Origin: Aspidapion aeneum
Lineage: Eukaryota; Arthropoda; Insecta; Coleoptera; Brentidae
Direction: 5' to 3'
Assembly (NCBI GenBank): GCA_963576565.1
Contig: OY755042.1
Coordinates: 2,126,001-2,190,000 of the forward strand
Length of the DNA: 64,000 nucleotides
Both the position numbers and the translations under genes were made by a program. Each line of letters starts with the position of its first letter. The first letter of the stretch is position 1. Shown here piece after piece: positions 31,817 to 42,868 of the stretch. The notes below the pieces were generated by a model. It was not told the origin of the DNA. It saw only the letters and a list, made by a program, of their open reading frames with translations, and searched no databases.

Positions 31817-33296
31817 ATGATCACCGCTGACAATTTAAATTATTTTAGTGAAACGCCAATGAACTTGGCCAGAAAATCACATAACCAAAAAATGTTAATT
31901 TCAGTGACTTTGATGGGTTTGTCGCGTCGGTCGCGCCTCTCTTTTGTAAAAATATGTCTACTCTTAAGCCTAAGTCAAAGAGAACAACTGTGCCCCTCAT
32001 TTAGAAACAAACATCTCATGCAATCTTTTTTTGCTGCGGCCTAGGTACTGGAATTTTCTATATGTACTTCAGAGACTAAATGTGTATAGTTTTTGCAAAG
32101 TCAGTTGAACAACGGTTAAAGCCGACCATCGGCATATCCTTTAAAGAAAGTGACATGGGCGGCGGGCGGTAGATACACTCATGAAAATTATTTCATTTAA
32201 TTATGGCGTAAACTAAAGAAATAAAAATAGATAATAAAACTTTCTATTCCTACACCTACAGAAACGACACTGATTTATTTTCTAACTCTGCATACAGGGG
32301 TCCCGAAAAGAACACCTGGAAGCAATTAAAAGCCCATCTCAAAAAAATCTGCCAATCAGGTGCCGTCTATCCACCTGTGGTGGGTCGGTCAGAAAACAAA
32401 TACTTTGTGCTCGGACCGCAAAGAGCCGCGCCTTTTCTCTGTCGGTAGGGTTGAAATTATACCAGGAAGATTTTATATGAATTTGGATAACTGGAAGGGC
32501 AGATTGAAGCAAAATTTCATGCAATCGATAGAACCCCGTATTATGAGCATTTCAGATGACTTTGCAAAAACTATACCTTTAGTCTCTTTTTGAGGTACTC
32601 AAATAATACTTTTCAATCCTTCAGAGAGTAACTGTGCAACTAGCCAGGCCAGAGCTTGAGCCCCAGGTTTAATACCTAGAGAATACTATTTCAGGAAGGG
32701 TTCTAAAATGATTTAACACAGCCTAAGATAAAGGAAAGAACTGCAATAGAAGAAAAGCCACTAGAAAACTATTTTTTTTAAATTAATTACTTTTTGGAAG
32801 AATCACTTTGCGGAACTTTTTTTGTAGATATAACAAAGAACTTAGCGCGGGCAAAAATTTCTGAAAAATTAAGTTATTTTCCGCAGAAACGGCGTCATAG
32901 GAGAAAATGTGTGCAATAAGAAACAACTACTAGGAAATTGAAAATAATTGCGCGGCACGGCAATCAAAAATGTTGTAAAATTGAAATATGTTTCGAAAAA
33001 AATCGCATTGTGGAAAATATTTGGAAGAAAAGTGGCACCGCAGGCGATAAAATTTAGTATTTAGAAATTTTTGGTAAAAAGGAAAAAAAGAATGGGTACA
33101 ACGAAAATTTCAGAAAAATAAAATAATTTAAAAAAACATTTTCACGAAAAATGGTATTAAATGAAAAAGTTTTACATAGTTTCAAAAGAACCGAATCGAA
33201 AATTTTCATTGACTTATATGTGAAGTTAATTTGCTCCTAATAAATTATGTTCGTTTCGTCTGGAATAACCAATTTTGAGCTCGAAGGGGCTTAGCA
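31817..33296. other. Unannotated stretch
   Basis: Open frames at 31814-32044 and 32360-32593 lack domains. The second has a mildly coding-like GC content, but I recognise nothing in it. Confidence 0.35.
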
Positions 33297-33942
33297 CCAC
33301 GGTGGATAGAATAGACCGGTGTTCGGATCTTATATATATATATATATATGTCACATTTTCCACGTCACTGGTGGTCCAGCTGATTTTTGTAAACAAAAGT
33401 TAGATCTGATATAAACAACGGAACAACTAATATTTTTTGAATTTTTTGAAAACTAAGGCCATTTTCCTACTGTTTTCTTGTACATCCTTATAAAATGTAA
33501 TTTTCTAGACGTATTGTCGGTATTTTTTTTTAGCCCGCGTTATTTTTTATTACACAAAACTTAAACTACAAGTCAAACTGAATGTGATCGTTTCGTATCA
33601 AAGGTGAACCGAGGACTATTAGGTAGTAAACAAAGAGGTAGGTCAGCGGATGATTTTTGACGCTGAAACGAACACATTATTTTCTTCGAATTTTAATTTT
33701 TGTGTAAAGAGAAATAAAGCGGCTAAAATAAATAACGACTGGTATGTCTGAAAAATATTATTTTATAAGAATACACTAAAAAATTATAGGAAAATTGCTT
33801 TAGTTTAGAAAAAAATCAAAAAGTATTAGTTGTTCATATCATATCTAACTATTGTTTCTAAAAATCAGCTGGACCACCAGTGACGTAAAAATTCGACATA
33901 TATTTATAAGATCCGAACACCGGTCTATTCTATCCACCGTGG
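33297..33942. mobile_element. MITE with ~140-bp terminal inverted repeats (646 bp)
   Basis: Ends CCACGGTGGATAGAATAGAC and GTCTATTCTATCCACCGTGG are perfect inverted repeats. The match continues inward through CCGGTGTTCGGATCTTATA, an AT run, CACTGGTGGTCCAGCTGATTT and AGATCTGATATAAACAAC with moderate divergence, to about 33440 and 33815. The left arm carries a longer (TA)n. No ORF. Target duplication unresolved. Confidence 0.85.
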
Positions 33943-34269
33943 AATAGCACCCCTTAATTGCGCTTATGTAATACTTATGATATAAGACTTATAAATATAA
34001 TATTCATTTAATTCAAATATTTCTAGGTACACCTGTTATATCACATAGAAACTATCGGCTCACAAAAACCTATCGTAGGAATTAATTCGCTTCTTAAAAC
34101 GGATAGGGGACAATTCGCCGCAGGGACAGTTCGTCGCGAAACTTTTGTTTTATGATATTACTATTGGCAATTGTTCAAACAGTTTTATTTAACTTTACTT
34201 CATATAATATTTGTTTGTTTGTTTGATCAAAACTTTTTTCAAACTTTTCCAACTAGGTATTTGGTTATT
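33943..34269. other. Unannotated stretch
   Basis: Contains the phrase GGGGACAATTCGCCGCAGGGACAGTTCGTCGCG (34106-34138), a short imperfect direct repeat of GGGACA(A/G)TTCG(C/T)CGC; otherwise nothing. Confidence 0.35.
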
Positions 34270-34438
34270 CACCTTAACAAAAAACGCAGTCATCTATGAG
34301 AGTATCAAAATGTTCAATCATTTACCAGTGAACATCAAAAATATTCAAAAATATTCAAGTTTTCGCAGCTTGGTTAAGGTTCTCTTAGTAGCCAAAGCTT
34401 TTTATAGTCTGGATGAGTTTTATGATACGTCATTTTAA
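34270..34438 (+). pseudogene. Non-LTR retrotransposon RT ORF, extreme C-terminal fragment
   Basis: The frame ends LTKNAVIYESIKMFNHLPVN, then FRSLVKVLLVAKAFYSLDEF and a stop at 34438. The pattern G/S-x-K-x-(F/Y)NxLP...FxxxVKxxLLxxxFYSxxEF is the C-terminus of CR1/jockey-group RT ORFs. The element is 5'-truncated to ~55 codons. The T-rich sequence that follows is probably its 3' untranslated region. Confidence 0.65.
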
Positions 34439-35326
34439 ATTACATTTATAGCATGTTTAGTATTGTCTTGTTTATCTTGTTTTTTTTCAGCTATAGTCCT
34501 GTTTAAAAATTTTGCCCAACTATGTCTACTTGATATTTTAATTTTTGTAGTTTAATTTTTGTTTAATTTTTGTTCACTTTAATATGGTTTGTACCTGAGT
34601 TGCTGTGATGTTAGTTTATAAAACTGTTTTAAATTAAACATTTAAGTGTGATTAAATGTCAATTTTACAAGCCAAATTCGCTTTTATAAATGTTTCTTTT
34701 TGTTTTATTTTTTATTTTTTACTGTTGTCTGTATTTTTATTTTGTTTTAATGTATTTTTATAATTTTAAATGACCAATATCTTGCTATTTTAAACGCTAG
34801 GTATCAATATATGTATAAAACATATATTGCATAAAAATTCTGGATAAAGGGGGAAAAATGTATATTGTTAAGTAAAACTTTGACAGGGATTTAAATAATT
34901 AAAAGCTCTCAATATTGCCAAGGAAATGTAATATATATTGTGTATTTTTAATATTGGGGAAAAATCATATAAACTGTGTTTAGTAATAATATTTTTGTTG
35001 TAGTAATTTAAGTACATTTTGCCTTGTCAATAGAAATTAAGATATTTTTGGACAATAAAGCTTATGAAATGAAAATAAATGAAAAATGGTGTTTAGTAGA
35101 CAATTCCACATTTGTTTTCATTAGAAAAATAAATAAAATAGCGGATCCAAAATGGCGGATTTTTCCATTTATGAACCTATATGAATCAAACTCGAAACTT
35201 TTCGATCTTTCAGGTCGCTGATTATTATTTTTAACTTAAACTAAAAAAAATCATAATGGCGGATCAAAAATGGCGGATTTTTTCATTTGTGTACCAATAT
35301 GCATTAAATTTGGAACTTTACAGTGT
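34439..35326 (+). other. Probable retrotransposon 3' UTR, then unannotated DNA
   Basis: T-rich sequence to about 34770 resembles the 3' untranslated region of retrotransposons. From 35140 to 35280 two imperfect copies of a ~110-bp phrase (GATCCAAAATGGCGGATTTTT...) occur in tandem; the same phrase is inside the 265-bp repeats at 11600-12480. Confidence 0.4.
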
Positions 35327-35358
35327 TAGAGACCGTGTATGTATGACACGGTCTCTAG
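35327..35358. repeat. Small palindrome TAGAGACCGTGT...ACACGGTCTCTA
   Basis: Perfect 12-bp arms around an 8-base loop. The TAGAG end resembles hAT ends, but no 8-bp flanking duplication is seen, so mobility is unsupported. Confidence 0.5.
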
Positions 35359-35360
35359 CC

Positions 35361-36256
35361 ATAGGCAGTTACACTTTTTTGACATGTCCATTCTCTTTAT
35401 TTATCATATTATGCAAAATGATATCAACAAAAAAAAATCTGAAAAACGGCATGTCTTTATGCTGTTTTTATTTGTGCGGTTTTTGTCAACATACAGTCAG
35501 CATCTTTTTATCCAAAGACAGTGACAGTTTTACCTTTAATTTTATATCAAGATGTCATATTTAATTTCTAATATATTTATGGTTAGGACATATGTATATA
35601 TCCAGGGCTATCAAAATGGACGGGCCACGATCCTCCACTTTGTTGACGTCACATCCGGGGCTGATTTTTTTTTTGATGGTCACGTTACGACACAGCTGAT
35701 TGTCTTTCAAATATTGAAGTTGGAATGACGGTTCATGGATATTTGATTTTATTTTAAATAAAGCCGTTTTTGAGATTGTTTTTACTTTATTCTGGCAGAA
35801 CAATTTGTTTTAAATGTATAGTAAGCCCTAATTTTTCATAGCCGCTTCATTAGCTCACACAAAAATTAAGTTTAAAGCAGAAGCGAATGTGACAATCACA
35901 TATGACAAATTCAAATACATGTCAAATATAACAGTTGGCATGTGGTACATGGCGGGTAATTTGAATTCAAAATAAGGAATGGTAAATCTTGAAGATTTTA
36001 ACCTTTTAATCATGTTGCTTCCTTACAAACCTTTGGTGGAATATCGGGATGGTGTCTGAGAATATTTCACTGAAATTTTGCGGAAATCTGTAGTGCCATT
36101 TTAAAAATATCATAAAAAAACCTCTGACCTCCCATAAGACCCAATGTAAAATTCAGCCCCGGGAGAACAGCTGATTTTTTCAGGGTCGTGGCCTCTATTT
36201 TTGTGTTGGCCTTGATATATCCTGTCAAAGTCACAAAAGTGTAACTGCCTATATGA
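35361..36256. mobile_element. Probable decayed element interrupted by a hAT MITE
   Basis: CATAGGCAGTTACACTTTT at 35361-35380 recurs inverted as AAAAGTGTAACTGCCTAT at about 36236-36254. A TGTCA/TGACA block follows on the inner side in both. The pair encloses the hAT MITE at 35604-36214; without it the enclosed segment is ~285 bp. No target duplication was confirmed. Confidence 0.5.
35604..36214. mobile_element. hAT-type MITE family C, copy 3 (611 bp)
   Basis: Left end AGGGCTATCAAAATGGACGG, right end TTTTTGTGTTGGCCTTG. ATATATCC lies on both sides (35596-35603 and 36215-36222), a perfect 8-bp target duplication. Near-identical to copy 2 over the ends; it retains the CCGCTTCATTAGCTCACAC block also present in copy 1. 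Confidence 0.9.
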
Positions 36257-36741
36257 CAAGGACTACAGAGTAACGATGTTTTTACAAATTTATTGACTGA
36301 ACGACTAGGTGTTATGTATGGCAATTCGTGCCTACTTGCACCAATTTTTCCTTAACAAAAAGTTTTCTCGTTCAGGCTTCTACGAATATACTTCTTGCCA
36401 TCTCGTAAAATATTGAAACAATTTCCCAGGCTATTTATGTAGGTATGTTCGTGAAAATTGCTCCCCTTTCTCTGGTATATTTACAAGCTATGAATAAATT
36501 ATTATTAAAATGCACAAAACAGTAACACCCACAAGTGTATAATATTAAAAAAATATTACTATTTTTACAAAACTTGGCTAGTTCTGTGCAAAACGCCGAT
36601 CTAAAGTCATACCAAGGCACACAGTGTCGTGAGTATAATTCGAATGAAAAGACATATCTCTAGAATCGCTGAATGGATTTTAGTTAAAAGAGTCAACAAT
36701 ATTTCTGGGTAATTGGAAAAATAGTCCATTATTTACAGTGG
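36257..36741. other. Unannotated stretch
   Basis: No gene supported; short ORFs only. Confidence 0.4.
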
Positions 36742-36858
36742 AGCTTTTTAAAATACAAAAAAGGAAACTTCTTCTTCATGCATTATACCTTGAGATTGGT
36801 GAATTCTCAAGGTATAATGCATGAAGAAGAAATTTCCTTTTTTGTATTTTAAAAAGCT
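36742..36858. repeat. Long near-perfect palindrome, 54-bp arms
   Basis: The left arm (AGCTTTTTAAAATAC to CCTTGAGA) and right arm (TCTCAAGG to GTATTTTAAAAAGCT) match with a single mismatch around a 9-base spacer. RNA or single-stranded DNA from it would form a very stable hairpin. The sequence before it (AGTCCATTATTTACAGTGG) resembles 37007-37027 (AGTCCATTACTTAGGTACAGTGG), so the palindrome arose inside a repeated sequence. Confidence 0.85.
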
Positions 36859-38257
36859 ACCAAGAAGGGTCTCGCACATTCGACATAAATCAGAAACTGA
36901 CTAGTAGCCACATACACATATTTGGAACTTATTTTGATCTCATCATTGTGGCAAAAGCGGACAATTACGCCTGACCAGCGCGTACAATAAAACCACAGTA
37001 AAAAACAGTCCATTACTTAGGTACAGTGGAGTTTTGTAAATAACAAAAAAAAAGACCAAACAAGTTTCGTGGCTAATCGGGCAAAAAGAAGTTTTTGTTT
37101 CCCTTATATTTTTCCGTGGGTAGCCTGAAAGCTTAACCTCACGGGGGTCCAAGATCTAATGGACACCTAATAAGTGTTGACAGTTAACTGTTTCGAACTT
37201 ATGGGACTCCTCAGAACACTGCTAGTCAATGTGACAAATCTTGCGAAGTTAATTAGACGGTTTTGTCTCTAATTAAATGGAAATAGTGAGAAAACTATCG
37301 CAAGAAGCGCCATCTACCGAGATACGAGAGAAACAAAAAACAAAAGCAGGCAAAACACTGCTATACAATATCGATCAATGAAAAGATCGAATGCAAATAA
37401 AAGAAAACAACTATAGTCCGTGACCTACGACAGCTCTTTGTCACAACTATACAGTACATAATGTGAGCTGAGGCGCCCATATATTGACAGAGTATTTTTC
37501 TTAAGTTATTCGAATCTATCTTCCCAAAAACCTTAAATTTGGTAATAATTATCTATTTTAAAGTTGGTAAAGAGTTAAAAACACAAAGACGTATATTGAA
37601 AAATAATTTAACATTTTAAAATTTATAGTGAGTAATCATAATTTTTCATTGAACTTCAGAAGTGGAGTAGTTACGAGTTGAGAAACTTCAATTAAAAAGA
37701 AAAATAGTATTTAATGGGCACTTATTTTTACTTTAATGAACAAAACTTTCCTCTCAAGCTTTTGAAAACAAGTTAAAAAGGAAATTTTAGCCGCAATCGA
37801 TACAGCGTACGTGAAGTATGTGTAATTTGCGTGACCAAACCGGCTCGTTTGTAGTTTTGGCATTTTTTATGCGTAATAATTATAAATATTAGATAGTTTA
37901 AGTTGTGCTACGTATTTTTACGTAAGCATGAGATTTGACAGTTACGCAAGCGCACTTCGTCACACCGTCGTCAAGGTCACATTAGGAGCTTACGTATTTA
38001 CGTTAGCTTACGGCAGTCTGCGGGCACCTTAACGTTACCAAAGAATAGAATTGGTTGATTGATTGATCCAAAAATGAGGCCTAGACGAAAATATATTCCT
38101 ACTGTAGTTGAAAAGACAAAAAACAAAACTGGAACATCAAAAAACACAGTGCCGAATTCCATATTCTCTGCTATTAGTAGACTTGTTATGGTAACGTAAA
38201 ATCATTCAACTTAAACTCAAATTTGGAACAAAACGTAGAGCGCTTAACGTGCAGTAA
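36859..38257. other. Unannotated stretch with a remnant of the 1.26-2.9 kb repeat
   Basis: Segment 37440-37500 (GTACATAATGTGAGCTGAGG, GCCCATATATTGACAGAGTATTTTT) matches 2836-2900. The segment 37880-38010 is rich in TACGTA/TTACG words. No gene. Confidence 0.45.
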
Positions 38258-38813
38258 ACAGTATTTTTAATTGATTTATTTAAAAAAAGTTCAATTTTTA
38301 ACAACAAGAGATTATTTAGGTCAACTTTTTACTTTTTTAGTGTAAATAATTACAAGCCGGCAGCGCCGCGCGGGGCAAGGTTTCAATTTCACCCGTTTTT
38401 CAGTGGGGTATGGGTGAATGTTCTCGAGAGGGGGCGAAAGAAATGTTTGTTTTAGTTGAAGTCGGCCATCATCATCGTGTCGAAACATACGTTGGCCTTT
38501 CTAGTATTGCCGGTTCCATCCTTAGTAAAGACGTATGAATTTGTTTTGATGTAGGATTTATCATCAGTAGTAAAAAGTCTTGTCGGTCGTTATCATTTTT
38601 TTATAAAATGGAAATAAAAACGTTTACGTAATAAACTGTGCAATTTTACATACGTTAACATATGAACTTTGGTTACAAATAAAATCTTTAGAGCCACATA
38701 GACCGGACCTAAAAATTAACCAAAACTTTAGTGTAAGTAATGCCGAGGGGTTCCATAAAAACTTATAATAGAAAATTTTATAAAAAAATACAATGCTGAA
38801 AACTGGTTGTACT

Positions 38814-38837
38814 AATAATAATAATAATAATAATAAA
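38814..38837. repeat. (TAA)n microsatellite at an insertion junction
   Basis: About eight TAA/AAT units exactly where the hAT copy is interrupted. It could be the 3' tail of the minus-strand retrotransposon whose coding end lies at 40170-40511; such elements often end in trinucleotide repeats. That link is inference. Confidence 0.55.
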
Positions 38838-39103
38838 TCGTTTATATGTGCAAAAGAGAAAAATTTACATAAATATGCAATTACAAACTCATCCTCCTGA
38901 GGATCACAAATGCTGCCCACAATAAACGAAGCTTCCCACTTAAGTTTTCTTGTCTGTGGATTTTCGTCAACTCATGACAACATGGTTGACCATCACAAAG
39001 ATGTTTAAAGCAAAAACAAACAAATATGGATTTTTTTTTAGTGTCTCTAAAGTATATCTATAGACTATTTAAACTATAAAATACATAATACACAAACACC
39101 AAT

Positions 39104-39926
39104 TTAATTATAACAAAGATAATAAAGCAAAATTAACCTTAGACTAACTGAAACATCACAGATAAATAACGACTTGGAGATAATAGAGGACTGGGGCAAC
39201 AAAAACCTTGTACAGTTCAACGCGCAGAAAATCCAAGCAGCCCTGTTTTCAAAAAAGACCAGCACCGGTGAGCCAAACATCATGCTATCTGGAAGTGCTG
39301 TCGCATTGCAGAGCCAGTTGAACATCTTAGGAGTCACTGCAGAGACCAACATGTCTTGGCACAGTCACGTGGCAGATATAGCTAAAAGGGCGTCCCAAAA
39401 GCTTGGGGTGCTATTTCGTACAAGACATCTGTATACACCAAGCCAACTGCTGACACTCTACAAAGCCCAGATTCGACCAACTATGGAGTACTGCTCACAT
39501 ATATGGAGTGCGGCACCCAAACATACCTTAATGCTTTTGAACACCGTGCAAAAACGAGCTATCAAGCTGATCAATGACCCCGCACTTACCCGTAGCTTGG
39601 ATAGTCTCGAACATCTAAGAACTATGGGCGATCTATCTCTCTTCTACAGGTATTATCACGGAAAATGATCTGAAGAGTTGGCACGTATGATCCCTCCGGG
39701 AGTAGCACCTACTAGGCGAACACGTCAAACAGACGGTAACCATCAATTTATTGTCAAAATAGAGGCACCAAGAACCTCATTATATCAGAATTCATATCTC
39801 TGGAGAACAGCATCGCTGAGGAATAAACTCCCTGCGACAGTTTTCCCTGCAGCAGGTTACAACCTGAACCGTTTCAAAACCAACACACACCAACATTTCC
39901 GCGCACTTGCCGCTTCTCGGGCGTGA
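39104..39926 (+). pseudogene. Jockey/CR1-group retrotransposon 3' end, copy 2
   Basis: The frame enters at NLRLTETSQINNDLEIIEDW, a thumb-domain start, and has WGNKNLVQFNAQKIQAALFS, then the same protein as the minus-strand copy at 24219-24957, with very few differences. A TGA at 39666-39668 replaces the Cys of HGKCSEEL in copy 1; reading resumes to the natural end at 39926. An A-rich tail follows (39955-39975). The two copies carry different stops, so both derive from an intact source and died independently. RT palm motifs are absent. Confidence 0.88.
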
Positions 39927-40169
39927 TGGGGATCTCCTTGCGAGTGCGCATACCCGTAAAAAAAATGAAAAAAAATTAACCTAAATCAAAATTTTAAGAT
40001 TTTCAGAGGTGATAGATAAAAATTTCTCAGTAGGTACCAAATAATTTTAGTGTATTTTAATCCTTTGTGTTTCTTTGTTAGAGATATAGATATTGGAATA
40101 TATGCTTATGGAATTTTATTCAATTATAACAGATTAAGGACCTATTTTTAAAAAAATACTTAATAATGT

Positions 40170-40511
40170 TTAGTTATTTTTAATATCGATCACAAGATGA
40201 ATTTGTTGTCTAGGTATAGTAATAAGCCATTCTTGAAGAGCAGATTTAAATAGTTTAAAAGATGGTTGACTTTTTATTTCTGACGGGACATGATTAAAAA
40301 CCCTGAGGCCGACAAAAGTGTAACACGGCTGTCCTATTTTTTTTTTCATTTTTGGAACTATTAGCTGGTTTCGTTGCCTGGTATTGCTATTTACTGTAGC
40401 TTTATTTTCCTTTTTAAAAAAGAAAAAAGCCAATTGTTTTTAAAAATGTTGTCTTATGTCTAAGATTTTATGTTCAGAAAATAAGAGGTTTGAAGGGTTT
40501 GTTGAAAATAC
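40170..40511 (-). pseudogene. Second non-LTR retrotransposon C-terminal fragment
   Basis: The minus strand reads NPSNLLFSEHKILDIRQHF, a stop, then LAFFFFKKENKATVNSNTRQ, RNQLIVPKMKKK, CYTFVGLRVFNHVPSEI and FKLFKSALQEWLI. The N-TRQ...F-x-G-x-xxFNxxPxEI...FKxxLxxWL pattern is the C-terminus of CR1/jockey-group RT ORFs, distinct in sequence from the neighbour at 39104-39926. It is truncated at 40511, exactly where the hAT sequence resumes. Confidence 0.7.
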
Positions 40512-40572
40512 TGTTGTGAAAAAAGAAATGCTTTTTCTTGCTTTATTTGTCTTGTTATGAACAATCCACGAG

Positions 40573-40875
40573 GTGATCCTGCGTGCAAAGGGAATGTATG
40601 ATATCAAGCACTTTAGTGAAAAGTTAAAAAGACACAAAGTAAGTGGTATTCATTTAAATAACCACATAGAATATTCTATGTTAGACAAGACTGATATTAG
40701 GTGCCAATTGAATAGCGCCTATAGGCAAAACATTAACGAACATAATGAAAATGTGACAAAAATTAGACGTATACTTAGTAGGTTAATAGACTGTTCAAAA
40801 TTCTGTGGGATTTTTGAGGTAGCTCTATGGGGCGATAAAAAAAAAAGGCGAATGGACCTTATCTATAAACAAATA
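40573..40875 (+). pseudogene. hAT transposase DUF4371-like fragment, copy 1
   Basis: Visible segments HFSEKLKRHKVSGIHLNNHI, LNSAYRQNINEHNENVTKIR, RILSRLIDCSKFCGIFEVAL. The pattern of R-x-N..H-N-x-x-V-x-K-x-R-x-I-L-S-R-L-ID-x-x-K-F-C-G-x-FE-x-AL(R)G is that of the DUF4371 region of vertebrate- and insect-type hAT (ZMYM-like) transposases. After AL the expected RGHDE is altered and the frame soon ends. The fragment is from an internally deleted element; the catalytic and dimerisation parts are missing. Confidence 0.75.
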
Positions 40876-40999
40876 AACTAATAACTACACCAAGTTGCTG
40901 CTTGCTTAGAAAATACTAAAATAAAATAAAAATTATCTAATTTTTTATGCAATTTAAATTTCTGCCCCCCCAATTTATAAAATCACCAGCCACTGGTAA

Positions 41000-42781
41000 A
41001 AACATGGAGCCTTGTTTGGTGGAATTTATAAAAGAAGACGCAAAGAATTTCTAATATCAAGTCCTGATAATAAAGGGACCACGTCGGCTGAAGATAAACT
41101 AAGTTTAAAAATGTGCCACAAGACACAAAAAGTTTAAACGCAGTTTTAATATTAAACAATTTAAAAAAACTTCGTGGTTGTATATTTTATTTTTATATAG
41201 TATTTTATTATATGACCAAATAGTTACCCGACATTGTGTTTTTTTCTAGAAAGCATCAAATTTAAGCGAGGAATTATTAAAAATGCAATTTTTCCAAAAA
41301 CTCCCTGTATTAGCGAAACCACGGGGTATAGCAAAAATCTGATTACACCGTTTTTAAGGTCTCAAAAACAGAGCACCCCCATTTAATCCCATCGAAAATG
41401 GGACACGCTGTACCTATCTTATTACAGCTTTTATTGAACTCAACTTGAAGTTTTTCTTAGTTATAAAAATATTACCGCTTTGTTAAGGGTACAATTTACA
41501 CAATTTTTTTAAATCGAGTTTCTTATCGTTGGTTTTTTGCTCGGTTTTTACACATTTTCGACAACTTATAAGGGTTTCAAACTTTTAATGGTATCTTCAT
41601 CAAAAATGAGAAGTCACCCACTGCATGGTAGAAAGTTCCTTTAACTTTGACAATACATTTAAAGTTTCCTTTTAAGATGTCGCGCCAGAAACCTGAAGTT
41701 ATGATAAAAATGAAGATATTTTGTTCGTTTAAAATCTACTTCAATGAAAGTGTCACTAGGATAGTATACAGGGTAATTTTTATTGATATATTTGTAATTC
41801 GCACCGCCTATGTATTAATTAGTCCAAATAAGTGCCGGACTGTTACCCTTACCTTCAGCGGCGTCGCGTGCCTTAAGGGGCCGGGGGACAAAGGCGGCAC
41901 CACACCTTACGTCATCAAGAACTACAATATAGCGGTTTTTTTTTAACGCGCAAAACTCTATTTGGCATATCTTTCTAATTTTGTAAAATCCTATCTTTAG
42001 ACTTCACCTAAGAAACCCGGTATAATTAGTTTTTGTTCGGACTTTAAACGCACATATAGGAAACATTGTGTAGGTTTTGCGATTTCGTTCAAATCTTTTA
42101 AAATATAAATTTACCTCAAATATTTCTGATGGAAACCGAATTTGCCATTTAAAATTTAAATCAAAAGGTCGAAAAGTCGAAAGAGGATGACCTTTTCCCG
42201 CAGAGCGTCGTTTATTTGGCCGCCGTAAATGATATTTGATTTATTTTTACTTCTTTTATATAACAAAGTTAATTTGCAATATTTTATTTTTTATGCTAAT
42301 TGCAAAGATTAATATTAATAAATAGGTATACTATACAAGGACGTAGTACGCCATGAATTCCCAAATCCGACCAATATTGATTATTTTGGAATGACGTCAT
42401 ATACTTATCGTGGTTGACAATCGAAGTATTGTAAAACTGCCGACTTTTTGGGAGATAGAGACTAGTTAGATTTCAGTTTAAAGTAAATGCATTTTAAGCA
42501 GGATTTACCTAAAAATGTGACATTATTTTAACGCAGCCCTTATAAATTTTCTGTGGTCATTCTTTGAACATATTGAGAGCATCGTTTTGCAATTATTATT
42601 CGGGAGAGTGTTGGTGAGATAGAGATCCAATATAAGCCACGCTTTTTTAAAAATTTAAATATTGGTTCATAAACAATATGATTATGCATTTTGCAGAGAT
42701 AATTTAAAATATTTAAAAATTTTGATCCATTTTTTTTACCAAACATTACTTATGTCTACAGTTTCAAAAACTTTCAACGAC
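41000..42781. other. Unannotated stretch
   Basis: Contains GGGACACGCTGTACC (41400), the kind of end phrase seen in mariner-type MITEs, without a partner. A 99-codon ORF (41647-41946) includes a GC-rich tail but no domain. No gene supported. Confidence 0.4.
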
Positions 42782-42789
42782 CTCAGGGG

Positions 42790-42860
42790 TAGAGTCCCTG
42801 TATGTTGACATATTTGGATATATATAATATATCCAAATATGTCAACATACAGGGACTCTA
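42790..42860. mobile_element. Minimal palindromic hAT-type element, 71 bp
   Basis: Two perfect 34-bp arms begin and end with TAGAGTCCCTG/CAGGGACTCTA and enclose a 3-base centre. CTCAGGGG flanks both sides (42782-42789 and 42861-42868), a perfect 8-bp target duplication. Element and duplication show no decay. TAGAG ends plus 8-bp duplication are hAT features, shared with the MITE at 5157-5677. Confidence 0.9.
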
Positions 42861-42868
42861 CTCAGGGG

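Larger units (their letters stand above)
38258..40997 (+). mobile_element. hAT element family E (DUF4371 type), copy 1, split by retrotransposons
   Basis: The parts 38258-38812 and 40512-40997 align with successive parts of the element at 56982-58056. Shared phrases include AGTATTTTTAATTGATTTA, GCGCGGGGC, AGTAGTAAAAAGTCTTG, TTACAAATAAAATCTTTA, AAATGCTTTTTCTTGCTTTA and TAGGCAAAACATTAACGAAC. The right end CACCAGCCACTG at 40997 is kept; the left end is lost. The ~1.7 kb between the halves is inserted retrotransposon DNA (39104-39970 plus, 40170-40511 minus, and their flanks). Confidence 0.8.

Noticed and set aside
32339..32593. Opposed ORFs of 61 and 77 codons
   Set aside because: Overlap each other on opposite strands and show no domain.
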